Positions 48,572-57,377 are shown, counted from the stretch's first letter. The stretch: DNA of 64,000 nucleotides from Micromonospora sp045209745 (GCF_045209745.1 NZ_CP109273.1:6386001-6450000), one strand, 5' to 3'. The notes: generated by a model from the sequence alone, not told the origin. Numbers and translations are program-made.

Positions 48572-48988
48572 ATGAAGAGCCTTTCCCGACGTAGCGTGCG
48601 CATCCTCACGGCCGCCGGGCTGGCCGTGCCCGCGACGCTGGCATTCGCCGGACCCGCCCACGCCGAGACCAACCCGCGCTGCGCGAGTTCGGTGCAGATC
48701 GGCGCGACGGCATACGTCACCGTCGGCGGTCAGACCGCCGCATCGGTCAAGCAGTACAAGGGCTGCGGCAAGAACTACGCATACACGTACGTGTGGCAGC
48801 AGTACCGGGCGAGCCATGGCTCGTACCAGGTCTGCACCTCGATCGTCACCGGGAACACGCTGCGCGATTTGCAGTGCTCGAGCGGCCCGGATGTCTGGTC
48901 CCTGGGCGCCAACACGCTGGCGGTGTGCACCCGGGCCCTCGGCGGGATCTCGGACGTGGCGCAGAAGGAGACCGAGGAGCGCTGCTGA
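48572..48988 (+). CDS. Small secreted cysteine-containing protein
   Basis: 138 aa. AAGGAGG precedes ATG. The signal peptide (RSVRILTAAGLAVPATLAFAG, cleavage near AHA-ET) is followed by a compact domain with six cysteines (PRCASSV, KGCGKN, VCTSIV, QCSSG, VCTRA, ERC). Tyr-rich central part (YAYTYVWQQYRASHGSYQVC). Similar small proteins are common next to envelope genes in actinomycetes, but I recognise no function. Confidence 0.75.
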   Translation: MKSLSRRSVRILTAAGLAVPATLAFAGPAHAETNPRCASSVQIGATAYVTVGGQTAASVKQYKGCGKNYAYTYVWQQYRASHGSYQVCTSIVTGNTLRDLQCSSGPDVWSLGANTLAVCTRALGGISDVAQKETEERC

Positions 48989-49011
48989 CCGACGAACTCG
49001 ACGTTCCTCGG

Positions 49012-49039
49012 CGGGGCGCTGGGCATCGCCAGCGCCCCG
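49012..49039 (+). terminator. Hairpin after the small secreted protein
   Basis: CGGGGCGCTGG and CCAGCGCCCCG pair perfectly (11 bp) around GCATCG, 24 bases after the stop codon. No T-tract. Confidence 0.65.
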
Positions 49040-49103
49040 CTCTGTCGGCAGCCCACCCCTCGCAGGCTGACGCCGGTCATGACCCGTCAGGCCAACCGAG
49101 ACA

Positions 49104-49132
49104 TTGACACTTTTCGTTACGGCAGTGATAGT
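49104..49132 (+). promoter_or_regulatory. Sigma-70-type promoter for the CBM2 hydrolase
   Basis: TTGACA, 17 bases, then GATAGT. This is an unusually good housekeeping promoter for this genome. It leaves a leader of about 160 bases before the ATG at 49302. Confidence 0.55.
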
Positions 49133-49301
49133 AACTGCACACAGCTCCCGTCGGATCGCCTGTGGGGACCGCGGCCGGGTGGTCGACGCGCCCACATCGA
49201 CCTGGCCCGTGGCCAGCGCTGACCTCCTTGGTCGGGGCGTGAATGAACAACCGCCACCGCCGCCGCAGGGAGTGCCATCGCGAGATCCGCTGGAGGGTTG
49301 A

Positions 49302-50489
49302 ATGAGAATGAGATCGAAGATCTACGTGGCATTGGCGACCGCCATCGTCCCGGTCGCCTCCGTGATCATGGCGATCGGCGCCACACCGGCCAGTGCCGCG
49401 ATCGGCGGCTCCGGCCCTTATCCCGCCGACTATGAAACCTCGGCCAACCTGCCCAATCACACCGTCTTTCGGCCCCAGACGCTTCCGTCCGAGCGCCTTC
49501 CCATCGTCGTGTGGGGCAACGGCGGCTGCTCGGCCAACGGCCTCTCCCAGGGCAACTTCCTCCGCGAGATCGCATCCCACGGCTTCCTCGCCGTCGCCAA
49601 CGGAGCTCCGAACGGATCCGGCTCCACCACCTCCCAGATGCTCACCCAGTCCATTGACTGGGCTGTCGCGGAGAACTCCCGGCAGGGCAGCAAGTACTAC
49701 GACAAGCTCGACACGACCAAGGTCGCCGTCGCGGGCTTCTCCTGCGGAGGTCTGGAGGCCTACGCCGTCTCCAACGACCCGCGCGTCACCACGACCGGCA
49801 TCTTCAGCAGCGGCTTGCTGAACGATGCCGACGATTACCAGCTCAGGAGACTGATTAAGCCGATTGCCTACTTCATCGGCGGGTCCAGCGACATCGCCTA
49901 CCCGAACGCCATGGATGACTGGGGCAAGCTGCCGGCCGGGCTGCCCGCGTTCATGGGCAACCTGAACGTCGGGCATGGTGGCACCTACGACCAGCCCAAC
50001 GGCGGCGAGTTCGGCCGCGTGGCAGTGCTCTACCTCAAATGGCGCCTGAAGGGCGACACCACCGCCGGCGGCAACTTCGTCGGCGCCAACTGTGGTCTGT
50101 GCCGCAGCCAGTGGAACGTCCAGCAGAAGAACCTGACGCTCGATGACGGCGCGCCGCCCACCACTCCCCCGACCACGCCACCCCCCGGTGGGACCCCCAC
50201 CTGCGCTGCGGTCTATTCGGTCCAGGACCAGTGGAACGGCGGATTCGTCGCCAACGTCAGCGTCACCGCGGGCACCACCGCGCTCACCGGCTGGCGGGTC
50301 ACCCTCAACCTGCCGAGCGGAGCTTCGGTCAGCTCGGTGTGGAACGGCGTTGCCAGCGGCACCAGCGGCACCGTCACCGTCGCGAACCAGAGCTACAACG
50401 GACGACTGGTCCCGGGTCAGACCACCAGTTTCGGATTCCAGGGCACCGGAAACGGCAGCGGAACCACCGCCACCTGCACCGGAAGCTGA
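49302..50489 (+). CDS. Secreted alpha/beta-hydrolase with C-terminal CBM2
   Basis: 395 aa. Signal peptide (about 1-32), then an alpha/beta-hydrolase of the cutinase/acetylxylan-esterase or PHB-depolymerase-like class: LPIVVWGNGGCSANG (oxyanion region) and nucleophile Ser147 in VAGFSCGGLEA; the catalytic His is probably in NVGHGGTYDQ. A TPPTTPPP linker leads to a CBM2 module (CAAVYSVQDQWNGGFVANVSV, VSSVWNG, NQSYNG) with paired end cysteines. It likely acts on acetylated or esterified plant polymer bound through the CBM. Confidence 0.87.
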   Translation: MRMRSKIYVALATAIVPVASVIMAIGATPASAAIGGSGPYPADYETSANLPNHTVFRPQTLPSERLPIVVWGNGGCSANGLSQGNFLREIASHGFLAVANGAPNGSGSTTSQMLTQSIDWAVAENSRQGSKYYDKLDTTKVAVAGFSCGGLEAYAVSNDPRVTTTGIFSSGLLNDADDYQLRRLIKPIAYFIGGSSDIAYPNAMDDWGKLPAGLPAFMGNLNVGHGGTYDQPNGGEFGRVAVLYLKWRLKGDTTAGGNFVGANCGLCRSQWNVQQKNLTLDDGAPPTTPPTTPPPGGTPTCAAVYSVQDQWNGGFVANVSVTAGTTALTGWRVTLNLPSGASVSSVWNGVASGTSGTVTVANQSYNGRLVPGQTTSFGFQGTGNGSGTTATCTGS

Positions 50490-50615
50490 AGCCCACCAGC
50501 ACCGCAGCAGGACCAGGTCGCTCGACGGGCCGGCACTCAGGCACCGGCCCCGCGCAGGAGCACGGCGCGGGGTTCGAAGCGTACGGCGTCGCGGACCTGG
50601 CTCGCACCTAACGGT

Positions 50616-50650
50616 GTGTGGCTGCCGTGCCAGCGGCGCGGCAGCCACAC
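50616..50650. terminator. Hairpin between convergent genes
   Basis: GTGTGGCTGCC and GGCAGCCACAC form a perfect 11-bp stem with a 13-base loop, six bases from the end of the convergent zinc-finger gene. A weaker GGGCCGG/CCGGCCC hairpin lies nearer the CBM2 gene. Confidence 0.65.
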
Positions 50651-50655
50651 GGGCG

Positions 50656-50976
50656 TCACTTGTTGTGCTTTTCCTGGCACGGCACGCAGAAGCGAGCGTG
50701 CGGAAGAACCTCGAGCCGCTCGGCCGGGATGTTCTTGCCGCACTTCTGGCAGGCACCGTAGGTGCCGTCGCTGATCCGGCTCAGCGCACCGGTGATCTGC
50801 TCGATGTTGCGGCGGGTGGCCACCAGCAGCGCGGCCTGGTTTTGGGGGTCGCCGGTGTCCGCGTTGAGCTCGGTCAGTTCCCGCAGCCGAGCCGTCTGTG
50901 TGGCGAAGTCTTCCGCCAGGGACGCTCGCAGGTCAGCCAGCCAACTTTGATCGACAGCACGATGATCGACGCTCAT
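50656..50976 (-). CDS. TraR/DksA-family C4 zinc-finger protein
   Basis: 106 aa. A helical coiled-coil N-terminal part (LADLRASLAEDFATQTARLRELTEL, then NIEQITGALSRISDGTYG) is followed by the four-Cys zinc finger CQKCGKNIPAERLEVLPHARFCVPC. DksA-like proteins bind RNA polymerase through its secondary channel; short actinomycete versions of this kind (RbpA-unrelated) are poorly known. GGAGAGG precedes ATG. A full intrinsic terminator ends 14 bases before the start codon. Confidence 0.88.
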   Translation of the reverse strand: MSVDHRAVDQSWLADLRASLAEDFATQTARLRELTELNADTGDPQNQAALLVATRRNIEQITGALSRISDGTYGACQKCGKNIPAERLEVLPHARFCVPCQEKHNK

Positions 50977-50989
50977 GGTCTACCTCTCC

Positions 50990-51027
50990 GAAAAAGAAAA
51001 AGGGCCGAAGCTCGAATAGCTTCGCCC
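50990..51027 (-). terminator. Intrinsic terminator in the leader of the TraR/DksA gene
   Basis: On the minus strand GGGCGAAGCT-ATTCG-AGCTTCGGCCC forms a hairpin with one bulged G, followed directly by TTTTTCTTTTT. The ribosome site and ATG of the zinc-finger gene come immediately after. No promoter fits between, so transcripts must read through it: a candidate attenuator. Confidence 0.75.
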
Positions 51028-51331
51028 TAGCGGTCGTTCTGGGATGCAACGATTCCGCAGGAGGGTCTCGGCCGATTTGCGGCGGACTCGACAGCTTGTG
51101 CGTGGGTGTGGTGTGCAACTCGCGGACAACCGGCACCCGCATCCCGACCCTCAGCCGTGCCCCCGTCGCCACGCGGACAGCGCCAAGCGCCGCCAGCTCA
51201 GTGACGGCAGGCGAGCGGAAAGTCACCGGCGGCATGCCTCCACCATAGGTCGATGCATACCCTAAAGCCAACGCCTTCGGGCCAAATGCTCGCCAGCGCT
51301 GGTCTTCACGGAAACGGCTCGGTCAGTTGGG

Positions 51332-51510
51332 ATGGGTCGGGGTTCCGATGCGCACGTCGACGACATCCGTCGACGGCTCACCGCCGCCAATCCCTCACCC
51401 ACCGGCAGGGCCGCGACCCTGCTGCCCTGGCTGGGCCGACTCCCCATTCCGGCAGCAGCCCTCTGGGGCGAAGGTGTCCTGGTGCTGCTCAGCAGGACCT
51501 CGCCTCAGGA
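51332..51510 (+). CDS. Possible small protein or remnant before the TetR gene end
   Basis: From ATG at 51332 the frame has genome-like codon use for about 58 codons (SDAHVDDIRRRLTAAN, LLPWLGRLPIPAAALWGEGVLVLLSR). It then runs open into the antisense of the TetR gene, where it looks like a shadow. It may be a short gene that lost its stop or the front of a deleted gene. No family recognised. Confidence 0.3.
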
Positions 51511-52263
51511 GCCGGACCGTTCAATTCGGACGGCGACGCCGTCGAGGATCAGGTCCAGCCCGAGCGTGAAGTCCGCGTCGGCGATCGACGCATCAGAAGC
51601 GTCCGACGGCGCGTCCTCGAACAGTGTCGAGGAGAACAGCCGGGCAGTCTCGGGGAAGCGCTCGGGCTCGACGAGCCGCACCAGCGCGCGACCGTAGTCG
51701 CGCTCGGCGTCGGCCTGTCCCTGGCCTTCGGCCCTGCCCTCGGCGAGGTCGCTGTACAGCCGCACCGACTGCACGACGTAGCCACTGATCAGCGACAGGA
51801 CGCCGATCTTGTGCGCCCAGTCGAAGCGGGTGCGGGACAGGACCGCCAGGCCGGCCTCCATCCAGGCGATCTGGTTCGGCCCCGACGGCGGCCCGGAGGT
51901 GGGCACGCGCGTCAGCCACGGCCGACGGTGGAACACCGCGCGCTGCTCGAAGGCCCAACTGCGCAGCCCGTGGCGCCAGTCGTCGGTGGGGATGCTCGGT
52001 GGCGTGCCCATGGCGGCGTCGGCCATCAGCTCGATCAGTTCGTCCTTGGATCCGACGTACCGGTAGAGCGACATTCCGGTGAAGCCGAGGCTCTCGGCGA
52101 CCTTGGGAAGGGTCACGCCGCCGAGCCCGTCGCGGTCGGCGATCTCCACGGACGCCGTGACGACCCGGTTGACGTCGAGGGCCGCCGGCCGCCCGAGGCG
52201 CGAGGACTCCAACCTGCCCCACAGCCTGCGCAGCCGAGCCGGAATGAAGTCCTCGCTGGTCAT
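51505..52263 (-). CDS. TetR-family repressor
   Basis: 252 aa. The TetR HTH is clear (VVTASVEIADRDGLGGVTLPKVAESLGFTGMSLYRYVGSKDEL, seen as VTLPKVAESLGFTGMSLYRYV), followed by a TetR_C-type ligand domain (WRHGLRSWAFEQRAVFHRRPW). ATG at 52263 follows GAGGGGGG. It is divergent from a DUF418 membrane protein gene and an inverted repeat lies between them. Confidence 0.9.
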   Translation of the reverse strand: MTSEDFIPARLRRLWGRLESSRLGRPAALDVNRVVTASVEIADRDGLGGVTLPKVAESLGFTGMSLYRYVGSKDELIELMADAAMGTPPSIPTDDWRHGLRSWAFEQRAVFHRRPWLTRVPTSGPPSGPNQIAWMEAGLAVLSRTRFDWAHKIGVLSLISGYVVQSVRLYSDLAEGRAEGQGQADAERDYGRALVRLVEPERFPETARLFSSTLFEDAPSDASDASIADADFTLGLDLILDGVAVRIERSGS

Positions 52264-52310
52264 GGCCCCCTCGTTCGCCTCCCGGAAATCAGGCCCCATC
52301 ATGCCAGACG

Positions 52311-52351
52311 GCTTTAGTGTGCCTGTGATACTTTCTCAAACAAACTAAAGC
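52311..52351. promoter_or_regulatory. TetR-type operator, GCTTTAGT-N25-ACTAAAGC
   Basis: Two perfect 8-bp arms flank 25 bases in the gap between the divergent TetR and DUF418 genes. The right arm overlaps the likely promoter of the DUF418 gene, as expected for repression. Confidence 0.6.
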
Positions 52352-52374
52352 AGGCTTCGGGGAGAGGGACGACC

Positions 52375-53574
52375 ATGAGCGTTGACACGGCACCACGGCG
52401 GGCATTGAGAGGGCCGGTCCTCCGCGCCGAACGCGCCCTCGCGCCGGACCTGACCCGGGGAGCGATGCTGCTGATCATCGCCCTGGCCAACGTCGCCGGG
52501 GTCGTCTTCGCCGGCGAGCCCGGCCTGGATGCCACGCCGGCGGGCATCGAACGCGGCCTCAACTTCCTGCTCTTCGAGCTCGTCAACGCACGCGGCTACC
52601 CGGTCTTCGCCGTGATGTTCGGCTACGGACTGGTTCAGCTCGCCCGGCGCCAGGACGCCTCCGGCGCCACACCCCAGCAGGTCCGCTCGGTGCTGTTGCG
52701 CCGCAACCTCTGGCTGATCGCCTTCGGGTTCGCGCATGCCGCGCTGCTGTACTACGGCGACTTCCTCGGCGCCTACGGCATCGTCGGGGTCGTGATGACC
52801 GTCCTGCTGCTGCGCCGCAGCGAGAAGGTCCACCGGATCGTCCTGGTGCTCTGGGCGTTGATGGCGGTGGAGATCCTGATCCTCGGCGCCATCGTGGCGA
52901 GCAGAATCGCGGGTTCAGGCGGGTCCGCGCCGCTGCCGGCGGGCCACGTCGACTCCCTCGCCGCGTCCGGCTACCTTGCATCCGTCGTGGATCGTCTCGG
53001 CGAATGGCCGATGCACACGCTGACCGTCGTGCCGTTCATCGTCATCGCCTGGCTGGGCATGTGGGCCGCCCGCCGCCGCGTCCTGGAGGACCTGGCCCGT
53101 CACCGGACCCTGCTCACGCGGACGGCCGTCCTGGGGCTGGGCGTCGCCATCGCCGGAGGTCTGCCGGCCGCCCTGCTCAGCGCCGGATGGCTGCACGTCG
53201 ACAAGCCCACCGCCAGCCTGATCCTCACGCTCCACGGCGCCAGCGGCATGTTCGCCGGTCCGGGCTACGTGGCGGTCTTCGGCCTGATCGCCCTGCGGGT
53301 GAACCGGCCCGGCCCCGTCGTCGGCGCGCTCGCCGCCCTGGGCCAGCGCTCCCTGTCCGGATACCTGTTCCAGTCGGTGGCGTGGCTGCTCCTCCTGGCG
53401 CCCTTCACGCTCGCCCTGGGCCAGCGCCTCGGCAGCCCCACGGTGTCCGGCGTGCTCATCGCGGTCACCATCTGGCTGGCGACCGTGCTGATCGCCCGCC
53501 TGCTCGACAAGTGCGGGCAGGCCGGACCGGCCGAGATCGTCCTACGCCGGCTGACCTACGGGCCTCGGACCTAG
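52375..53574 (+). CDS. DUF418-family membrane protein
   Basis: 399 aa with about ten membrane helices. The DUF418 pattern is recognisable: DLTRGAMLLIIALANVAGV near the start, PVFAVMFGYGLVQLARR, FGFAHAALLYYGDFLGAYGIVG, and the C-terminal LGQRSLSGYLFQSVAWLLLL. The family is uncharacterised; relatives are often next to TetR genes and have been suggested to be exporters or acyltransferase-like. GGAGAGG precedes ATG. Likely repressed by the neighbouring TetR protein. Confidence 0.88.
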   Translation: MSVDTAPRRALRGPVLRAERALAPDLTRGAMLLIIALANVAGVVFAGEPGLDATPAGIERGLNFLLFELVNARGYPVFAVMFGYGLVQLARRQDASGATPQQVRSVLLRRNLWLIAFGFAHAALLYYGDFLGAYGIVGVVMTVLLLRRSEKVHRIVLVLWALMAVEILILGAIVASRIAGSGGSAPLPAGHVDSLAASGYLASVVDRLGEWPMHTLTVVPFIVIAWLGMWAARRRVLEDLARHRTLLTRTAVLGLGVAIAGGLPAALLSAGWLHVDKPTASLILTLHGASGMFAGPGYVAVFGLIALRVNRPGPVVGALAALGQRSLSGYLFQSVAWLLLLAPFTLALGQRLGSPTVSGVLIAVTIWLATVLIARLLDKCGQAGPAEIVLRRLTYGPRT

Positions 53575-53948
53575 GACTGCACCCCGACCGCGCACAGGTT
53601 GTCTGACGCCGGCCGGCATGCACGGGCAACGAGGCAGCGCGTCCATGACCTGTAGAAAAAGGTAGGGACACCCGGGGTCTTTAGGACCTGTTCCCCGCCG
53701 TTCAGTGCTCCCCGCTGCTCCCAAGGTGCGCCCCGACCGGACATCGGCAAAAGGCCGTCGGCGTACGAGTGAGGGTGCCCAGGACCGCCGACCAGGCGTT
53801 ATGGAAGGTCAATACGAGACCGTTACATCGCCCCCGGAGACGGTTGAAGATGATCAAGGGTGTGACACATCTACCGGGCCACACCCTTGATACATCTACC
53901 GGGACATGACAGCCACAGCTGACGGTTCCCGTCCACAATCTCGAAGGG
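53575..53948. other. 374-bp gap with short repeats
   Basis: Between the convergent DUF418 and Cip1-like genes. It holds a small GGTC-TTTAG-GACC dyad near 53675 and the repeat cluster at 53853-53903. No coding frame is convincing. Confidence 0.45.
53853..53903. repeat. Inverted and direct repeats, possible IS end remnant
   Basis: ATCAAGGGTGTG and CACACCCTTGAT (12-bp inverted) alternate with two copies of ACATCTACCGGG (25 bases apart, direct). This resembles the regulatory end of an insertion sequence, but no transposase fragment is visible. Confidence 0.4.
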
Positions 53949-55205
53949 TCAGCAGCCGATCCGGCTGGACGCGACCGCGACGTCGTCATACCAGAGGGTG
54001 TCGGCCCCGCCGCCGTAGCTCTCCCAGCCCAGTTTCAGGTCGGTGAGCTGCGGCCGCCAGGTGCGGTTGTACCACTGGCTGTCGATGTCGTGCGTCGGTA
54101 CGCCGTCCGCGGTCAGCCCGGTGATGGCGGTGCCGTCCAGCCAGGTACGGAGCTGACCGGCCGAACCATCCACCATGAACTCGACGCAGGCCCACCGATT
54201 GGTGGGTAGCGGCACGCTCTGCGCCACCCCGGCCGGGCTCTGCTCGGGCAGGGTCGCGTCGTCGGAGGCACGGTTCCACTGCATGGCGCCGTTCTGGCCG
54301 CCCATCCGCAGGTCCTTGTTGCCGTCGGCGGCGTCGACCATCGCGATCATCGTGGTGTGATCGGTGGGCTGGGCGGTGGTGTGCCGTACCCAGACCCGGC
54401 CGTACCGCACACTGCCCACGCTGCCGAGGATCTTCGTGGACCTGATGAAGACGTGGTTGCAGTACCCGGCGGCGCCGTTGATCCGGACCGCCCGGCTGCC
54501 GCTGTGCGTGGTGGCCGTGTCGATGGTGGCCGTGCCGGCGCCGGAACAGTCCGGGTTCACCACCGTCCAGTCGCCCGACGGCGTCGAGCCGGTCTGGTTC
54601 TCAAAGCCGTCGCAGAGCACTGCCCCGGCGCACCCGGTCGGCGGCGCCGTGGTCGGCGGCGCGGTCGTCGGCGGCGCGGTCGTCGGCGGCGCCGTGGTCG
54701 GCGGCGCCGTGGTCGGCGGCGCCGTGGTCGGCGGCACGGTCGTCGGCGGCGCAGTGGTCGGCGGCGCAGTGGTCGGCGGCCCGGTGCCGTTGCACGGTAC
54801 CCCGTTCAGGCTGAACCCGGTCGGCGCGCTGCCGCTGGAGCCGAACGTGCCCTGCACGCCGAACTCGGTGGTGCCGCCGGCCGGGATACTGCCGTTGTAC
54901 GACACGTTGCGGGCGGTCACCTTCGGTCCGGACTGGCTGACCGTGGCGTTCCAGCCGTTCGTGACACGCTCGTCCCCGGCGTACGTCCAGGTGACGGTCC
55001 ACGTGGAGACGGCGGTGTCGCCGGGGGCGACCTTGATGTTGGCGGTGAATCCGCCGGGCCACTGGTTGGGCGTGTAGTCGACCCGGCAGCCTTGGGCGGC
55101 CGCTGCCGGGCCGGTGAGCAGGGCCGTTCCGGTCGCGGCCACGGCGGCGACCAGCGCGGCGACGACCGCCAGGGTCGACGCGGGACGGGCGCGGAGAATC
55201 GTCAT
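53949..55205 (-). CDS. Secreted CBM2 protein with Cip1-like C-terminal domain
   Basis: 418 aa. Signal peptide (about 1-36), CBM2 (CRVDYTPNQWPGGFTANIKV, VSTWTVTWTYAGDERVTNGW, NVSYNG), then nine PPTTA/V repeats as linker, then a beta-jelly-roll domain of ~210 residues (CDGFENQTGSTPSGDWTVV, SVRYGRVWVRH, RMGGQNGAMQWN, DIDSQWYNRTWRPQLTDLKLGW) that matches the Cip1 type of cellulose-induced proteins. Cip1-like proteins bind beta-glucan; a lyase activity on glucuronan has been described for a fungal member. AAGGA precedes ATG. Third CBM2 protein of the window. Confidence 0.82.
   Translation of the reverse strand: MTILRARPASTLAVVAALVAAVAATGTALLTGPAAAAQGCRVDYTPNQWPGGFTANIKVAPGDTAVSTWTVTWTYAGDERVTNGWNATVSQSGPKVTARNVSYNGSIPAGGTTEFGVQGTFGSSGSAPTGFSLNGVPCNGTGPPTTAPPTTAPPTTVPPTTAPPTTAPPTTAPPTTAPPTTAPPTTAPPTGCAGAVLCDGFENQTGSTPSGDWTVVNPDCSGAGTATIDTATTHSGSRAVRINGAAGYCNHVFIRSTKILGSVGSVRYGRVWVRHTTAQPTDHTTMIAMVDAADGNKDLRMGGQNGAMQWNRASDDATLPEQSPAGVAQSVPLPTNRWACVEFMVDGSAGQLRTWLDGTAITGLTADGVPTHDIDSQWYNRTWRPQLTDLKLGWESYGGGADTLWYDDVAVASSRIGC
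54640..54785. repeat. 15-bp tandem repeat encoding the PPTTA linker
   Basis: About nine 15-base units (GGCGGCGCNGTGGTC-type on the plus strand) encode the Thr/Pro linker of the Cip1-like protein. Units are nearly identical, so copy number may vary between strains. Confidence 0.85.
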
Positions 55206-55409
55206 GAAAGGTCCTTCTGTCATCGAGCTGGACGGAGGCGGCGCGGCGGCGCGCGTCCTGGACGGACGCAGCGCGACAACGCGCCCTGGGTGCGGCGCGG
55301 CGGTGCGCCACAGCGACTGGTCGATGCGTACGACCGAAGTGCCCGGCTCGGGGTGGACCTGTCAGTCGCCGACGGCCCGGTTGCCCGGACCCCGACGGTG
55401 CCCATCCTC

Positions 55410-55438
55410 AATCTATTGACAAGTTCCTATCTAATCAA
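55410..55438 (-). promoter_or_regulatory. Promoter of the CBM2-Cip1-like gene
   Basis: On the minus strand TTGATT, 17 bases, TAGATT. It stands out as AT-rich in the surrounding GC-rich DNA and points to the gene at 55205, leaving a leader of about 200 bases that otherwise holds only GC-rich repeats and no gene. Confidence 0.5.
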
Positions 55439-55511
55439 GCTTCAGCGTTCCGGGTGGGATCACGCCGCGTGGGATCGGTGTCTCAGATGACGGAACCGCA
55501 CCATTGCGAGA

Positions 55512-55707
55512 ATGCCGATCACGGCCCGTACGGTGCGGCTTCTCATGCCGGTGGCCGCGCTGCTGCTCCTGGGCCTCGCACTGCTGATCCGCGCCGTCGA
55601 CGACGGGGCGCTGCGGCAATACTCCGGCAGCGCTGTACGCGTCGATGGTCTGGACCATGGTGTCGTTCTGGCGTCAATTACTCCCGCTTTCTCACCTGCG
55701 GAAGTGA
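55512..55707 (+). pseudogene. DUF2809-like membrane protein, frameshifted and truncated
   Basis: The first frame gives a membrane helix and LIRAVDDGALRQYSGSA; the expected continuation, LYASMVWTMVSFW, is one frame over and stops after QLLPLSHLRK at 55707. Together they match the front of DUF2809 (YjgA-type) proteins (IRAVxDGxxxxYxGxALYxxxVY). The second half of the ~130-aa family is missing. One base appears to be lost near 55630. Confidence 0.55.
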
Positions 55708-55726
55708 TCCGAGGCGCTGCCGGGGG

Positions 55727-55960
55727 TCAACCGTGCTGCGCCGCGGGCCTGCTCACGGGCCCATGAGAGGGGGCGTCGATACGCCCGCCGAGCGTCGGAG
55801 CGATGCGCTCGTCGAACTGGCTGGCGATGTCGCCCGTGGGGAAGCCACCATCCTGCCGGCGACGTCGCAGCGTGAGCGTGCCCGCCGCTCCGGTTACCGC
55901 CCCAGCCGCGAAGGCAAGGATGAGCGCCTGCCGCGCGGAGGACTTCCACTTTCGTGCCAT
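55727..55960 (-). CDS. Small single-pass membrane protein
   Basis: 77 aa with one hydrophobic helix (ALILAFAAGAVTGAAGTLTL) after a basic N-terminus and a basic RRRRQDGG stop-transfer, then a polar tail. GGGAG precedes ATG. It resembles YtxH-type small proteins only in layout. Function unknown. Confidence 0.6.
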   Translation of the reverse strand: MARKWKSSARQALILAFAAGAVTGAAGTLTLRRRRQDGGFPTGDIASQFDERIAPTLGGRIDAPSHGPVSRPAAQHG

Positions 55961-56248
55961 GGCTACTCCCTGAATCCAACGTGACCGAGTAGCCCTGATT
56001 GTCGGCCTCGACCGCCGAGGTCACGCACCTAATCGCCAGATATCCATGAAGCTGAGCACCACTTGCGCGTCGGCCGCTGTGAGCTGCCGATTCCTCCTGC
56101 GGAGACGCGGCCGTGAGGAAGACTGGAACGGTCAGCGGCGGGTTCGCTGTCGATCTCTGTGACACCGGGATGGATCGCGCAGCTGCCTGATCATGGATGA
56201 CGGCGGAGCCGGCGAGCTGATCGGCCCGGTTTATAAGGAGTGGCGAGG

Positions 56249-57286
56249 GTGAGTGATACGGAGCTTGGCGCCCGCAGCGACCGGGGCAGCGAGTACGCCC
56301 ACCTGTCTCGCCTGATCCGCGGCGCGGGTCTCCTCGACCGACACCCTCGCCGCTACCGGACGCGGGCGACGGTGCTGCTGGGCTGCTTCGTGGTTATCGG
56401 CGTGGTGTTCGTCCGACTCGGATCCTCGTGGTGGCAGGCGGCTACCGCTACCGGCGCCGCATTGCTGTTGGCGCAGCTGGCGTTTCTCGGTCACGACGCC
56501 GGGCATCGGCAAATCTTCCGCTCCCGTCGGGCGAACGACGTGGTCGGCCTGATCTGTGGAAACCTGCTGACCGGGATCAGCTACGGGTGGTGGGTCGACA
56601 AGCACAACCGCCACCACGCAAATCCGAACACCGAGGGCCACGACCCCGACCTCGTGGTGGCTCCGCTGTCCTTCACTGCGGGCCAGGCTGTCACGCAGCG
56701 CGGCCTGCGGGCGCTGTTCGTCCGGCACCAGGCGGCGCTGTTTTTTCCCCTGCTGATGGTGGAGGGTCTGCATTTGCACGCCGCCAGCGTTCGGGCGGTC
56801 GTCGGCCGTGGCGGGCTCAGGCACCGACCAGTGGAGGCCGGACTGCTCGTCCTGCATTTCGCCGGCTACCTCGGGGCCGTGTTCCTGGTCCTGAGCGCTC
56901 CGCAGGCGATCGTGTTCATCCTGGTCAATCAGGCCCTCTTCGGCCTATACCTGGGCAGCTCATTCGCCCCCAACCACAAGGGGATGCCCATCCTGACCGA
57001 GGCCGACAACCTCGATTTCCTACGCCGGCAGGTCCTCACCTCCCGCAATGTGCGTGGCGGCCGGCTCCTCGACGCACTACTCGGCGGGCTCAACTATCAG
57101 ATCGAACACCACCTCTTTCCCAGCATGCCGCGACCAAACCTGCGCCACGCCCAGCCGCTGATCCGCCGGTTCTGCACCGAAAACGACATCGCCTACCACG
57201 AAACCACGCTGATTCAGTCCTGGGCACAAGGGCTGGCACACCTGCGGGCGATCGGGATCGCATCGACTCGACCGGGCGACGACTGA
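56249..57286 (+). CDS. Membrane fatty acid desaturase
   Basis: 345 aa. The three histidine boxes that bind the di-iron centre are present: HDAGH near 80, HNRHH near 120 and QIEHHLFPSMPR near 285. About four to six membrane helices (LLGCFVVIGVVFVRLG; AGYLGAVFLVLSAPQAIVFIL) surround them. The box pattern, ending QIEHH, is that of acyl-lipid or front-end type desaturases. GTG at 56249 is chosen because AAGGAG is eight bases before it; the GTG at 56240 overlaps that ribosome site. Alone in its transcription unit. Confidence 0.88.
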   Translation: MSDTELGARSDRGSEYAHLSRLIRGAGLLDRHPRRYRTRATVLLGCFVVIGVVFVRLGSSWWQAATATGAALLLAQLAFLGHDAGHRQIFRSRRANDVVGLICGNLLTGISYGWWVDKHNRHHANPNTEGHDPDLVVAPLSFTAGQAVTQRGLRALFVRHQAALFFPLLMVEGLHLHAASVRAVVGRGGLRHRPVEAGLLVLHFAGYLGAVFLVLSAPQAIVFILVNQALFGLYLGSSFAPNHKGMPILTEADNLDFLRRQVLTSRNVRGGRLLDALLGGLNYQIEHHLFPSMPRPNLRHAQPLIRRFCTENDIAYHETTLIQSWAQGLAHLRAIGIASTRPGDD

Positions 57287-57377
57287 GACTGGCGGTGGCG
57301 AGCGGCCCGGAAGGCGAGGCCCTCCCACAGGCAACATGGAGTGCCATGGACATGCGACCGCATCGGTGTGGCCGGGG

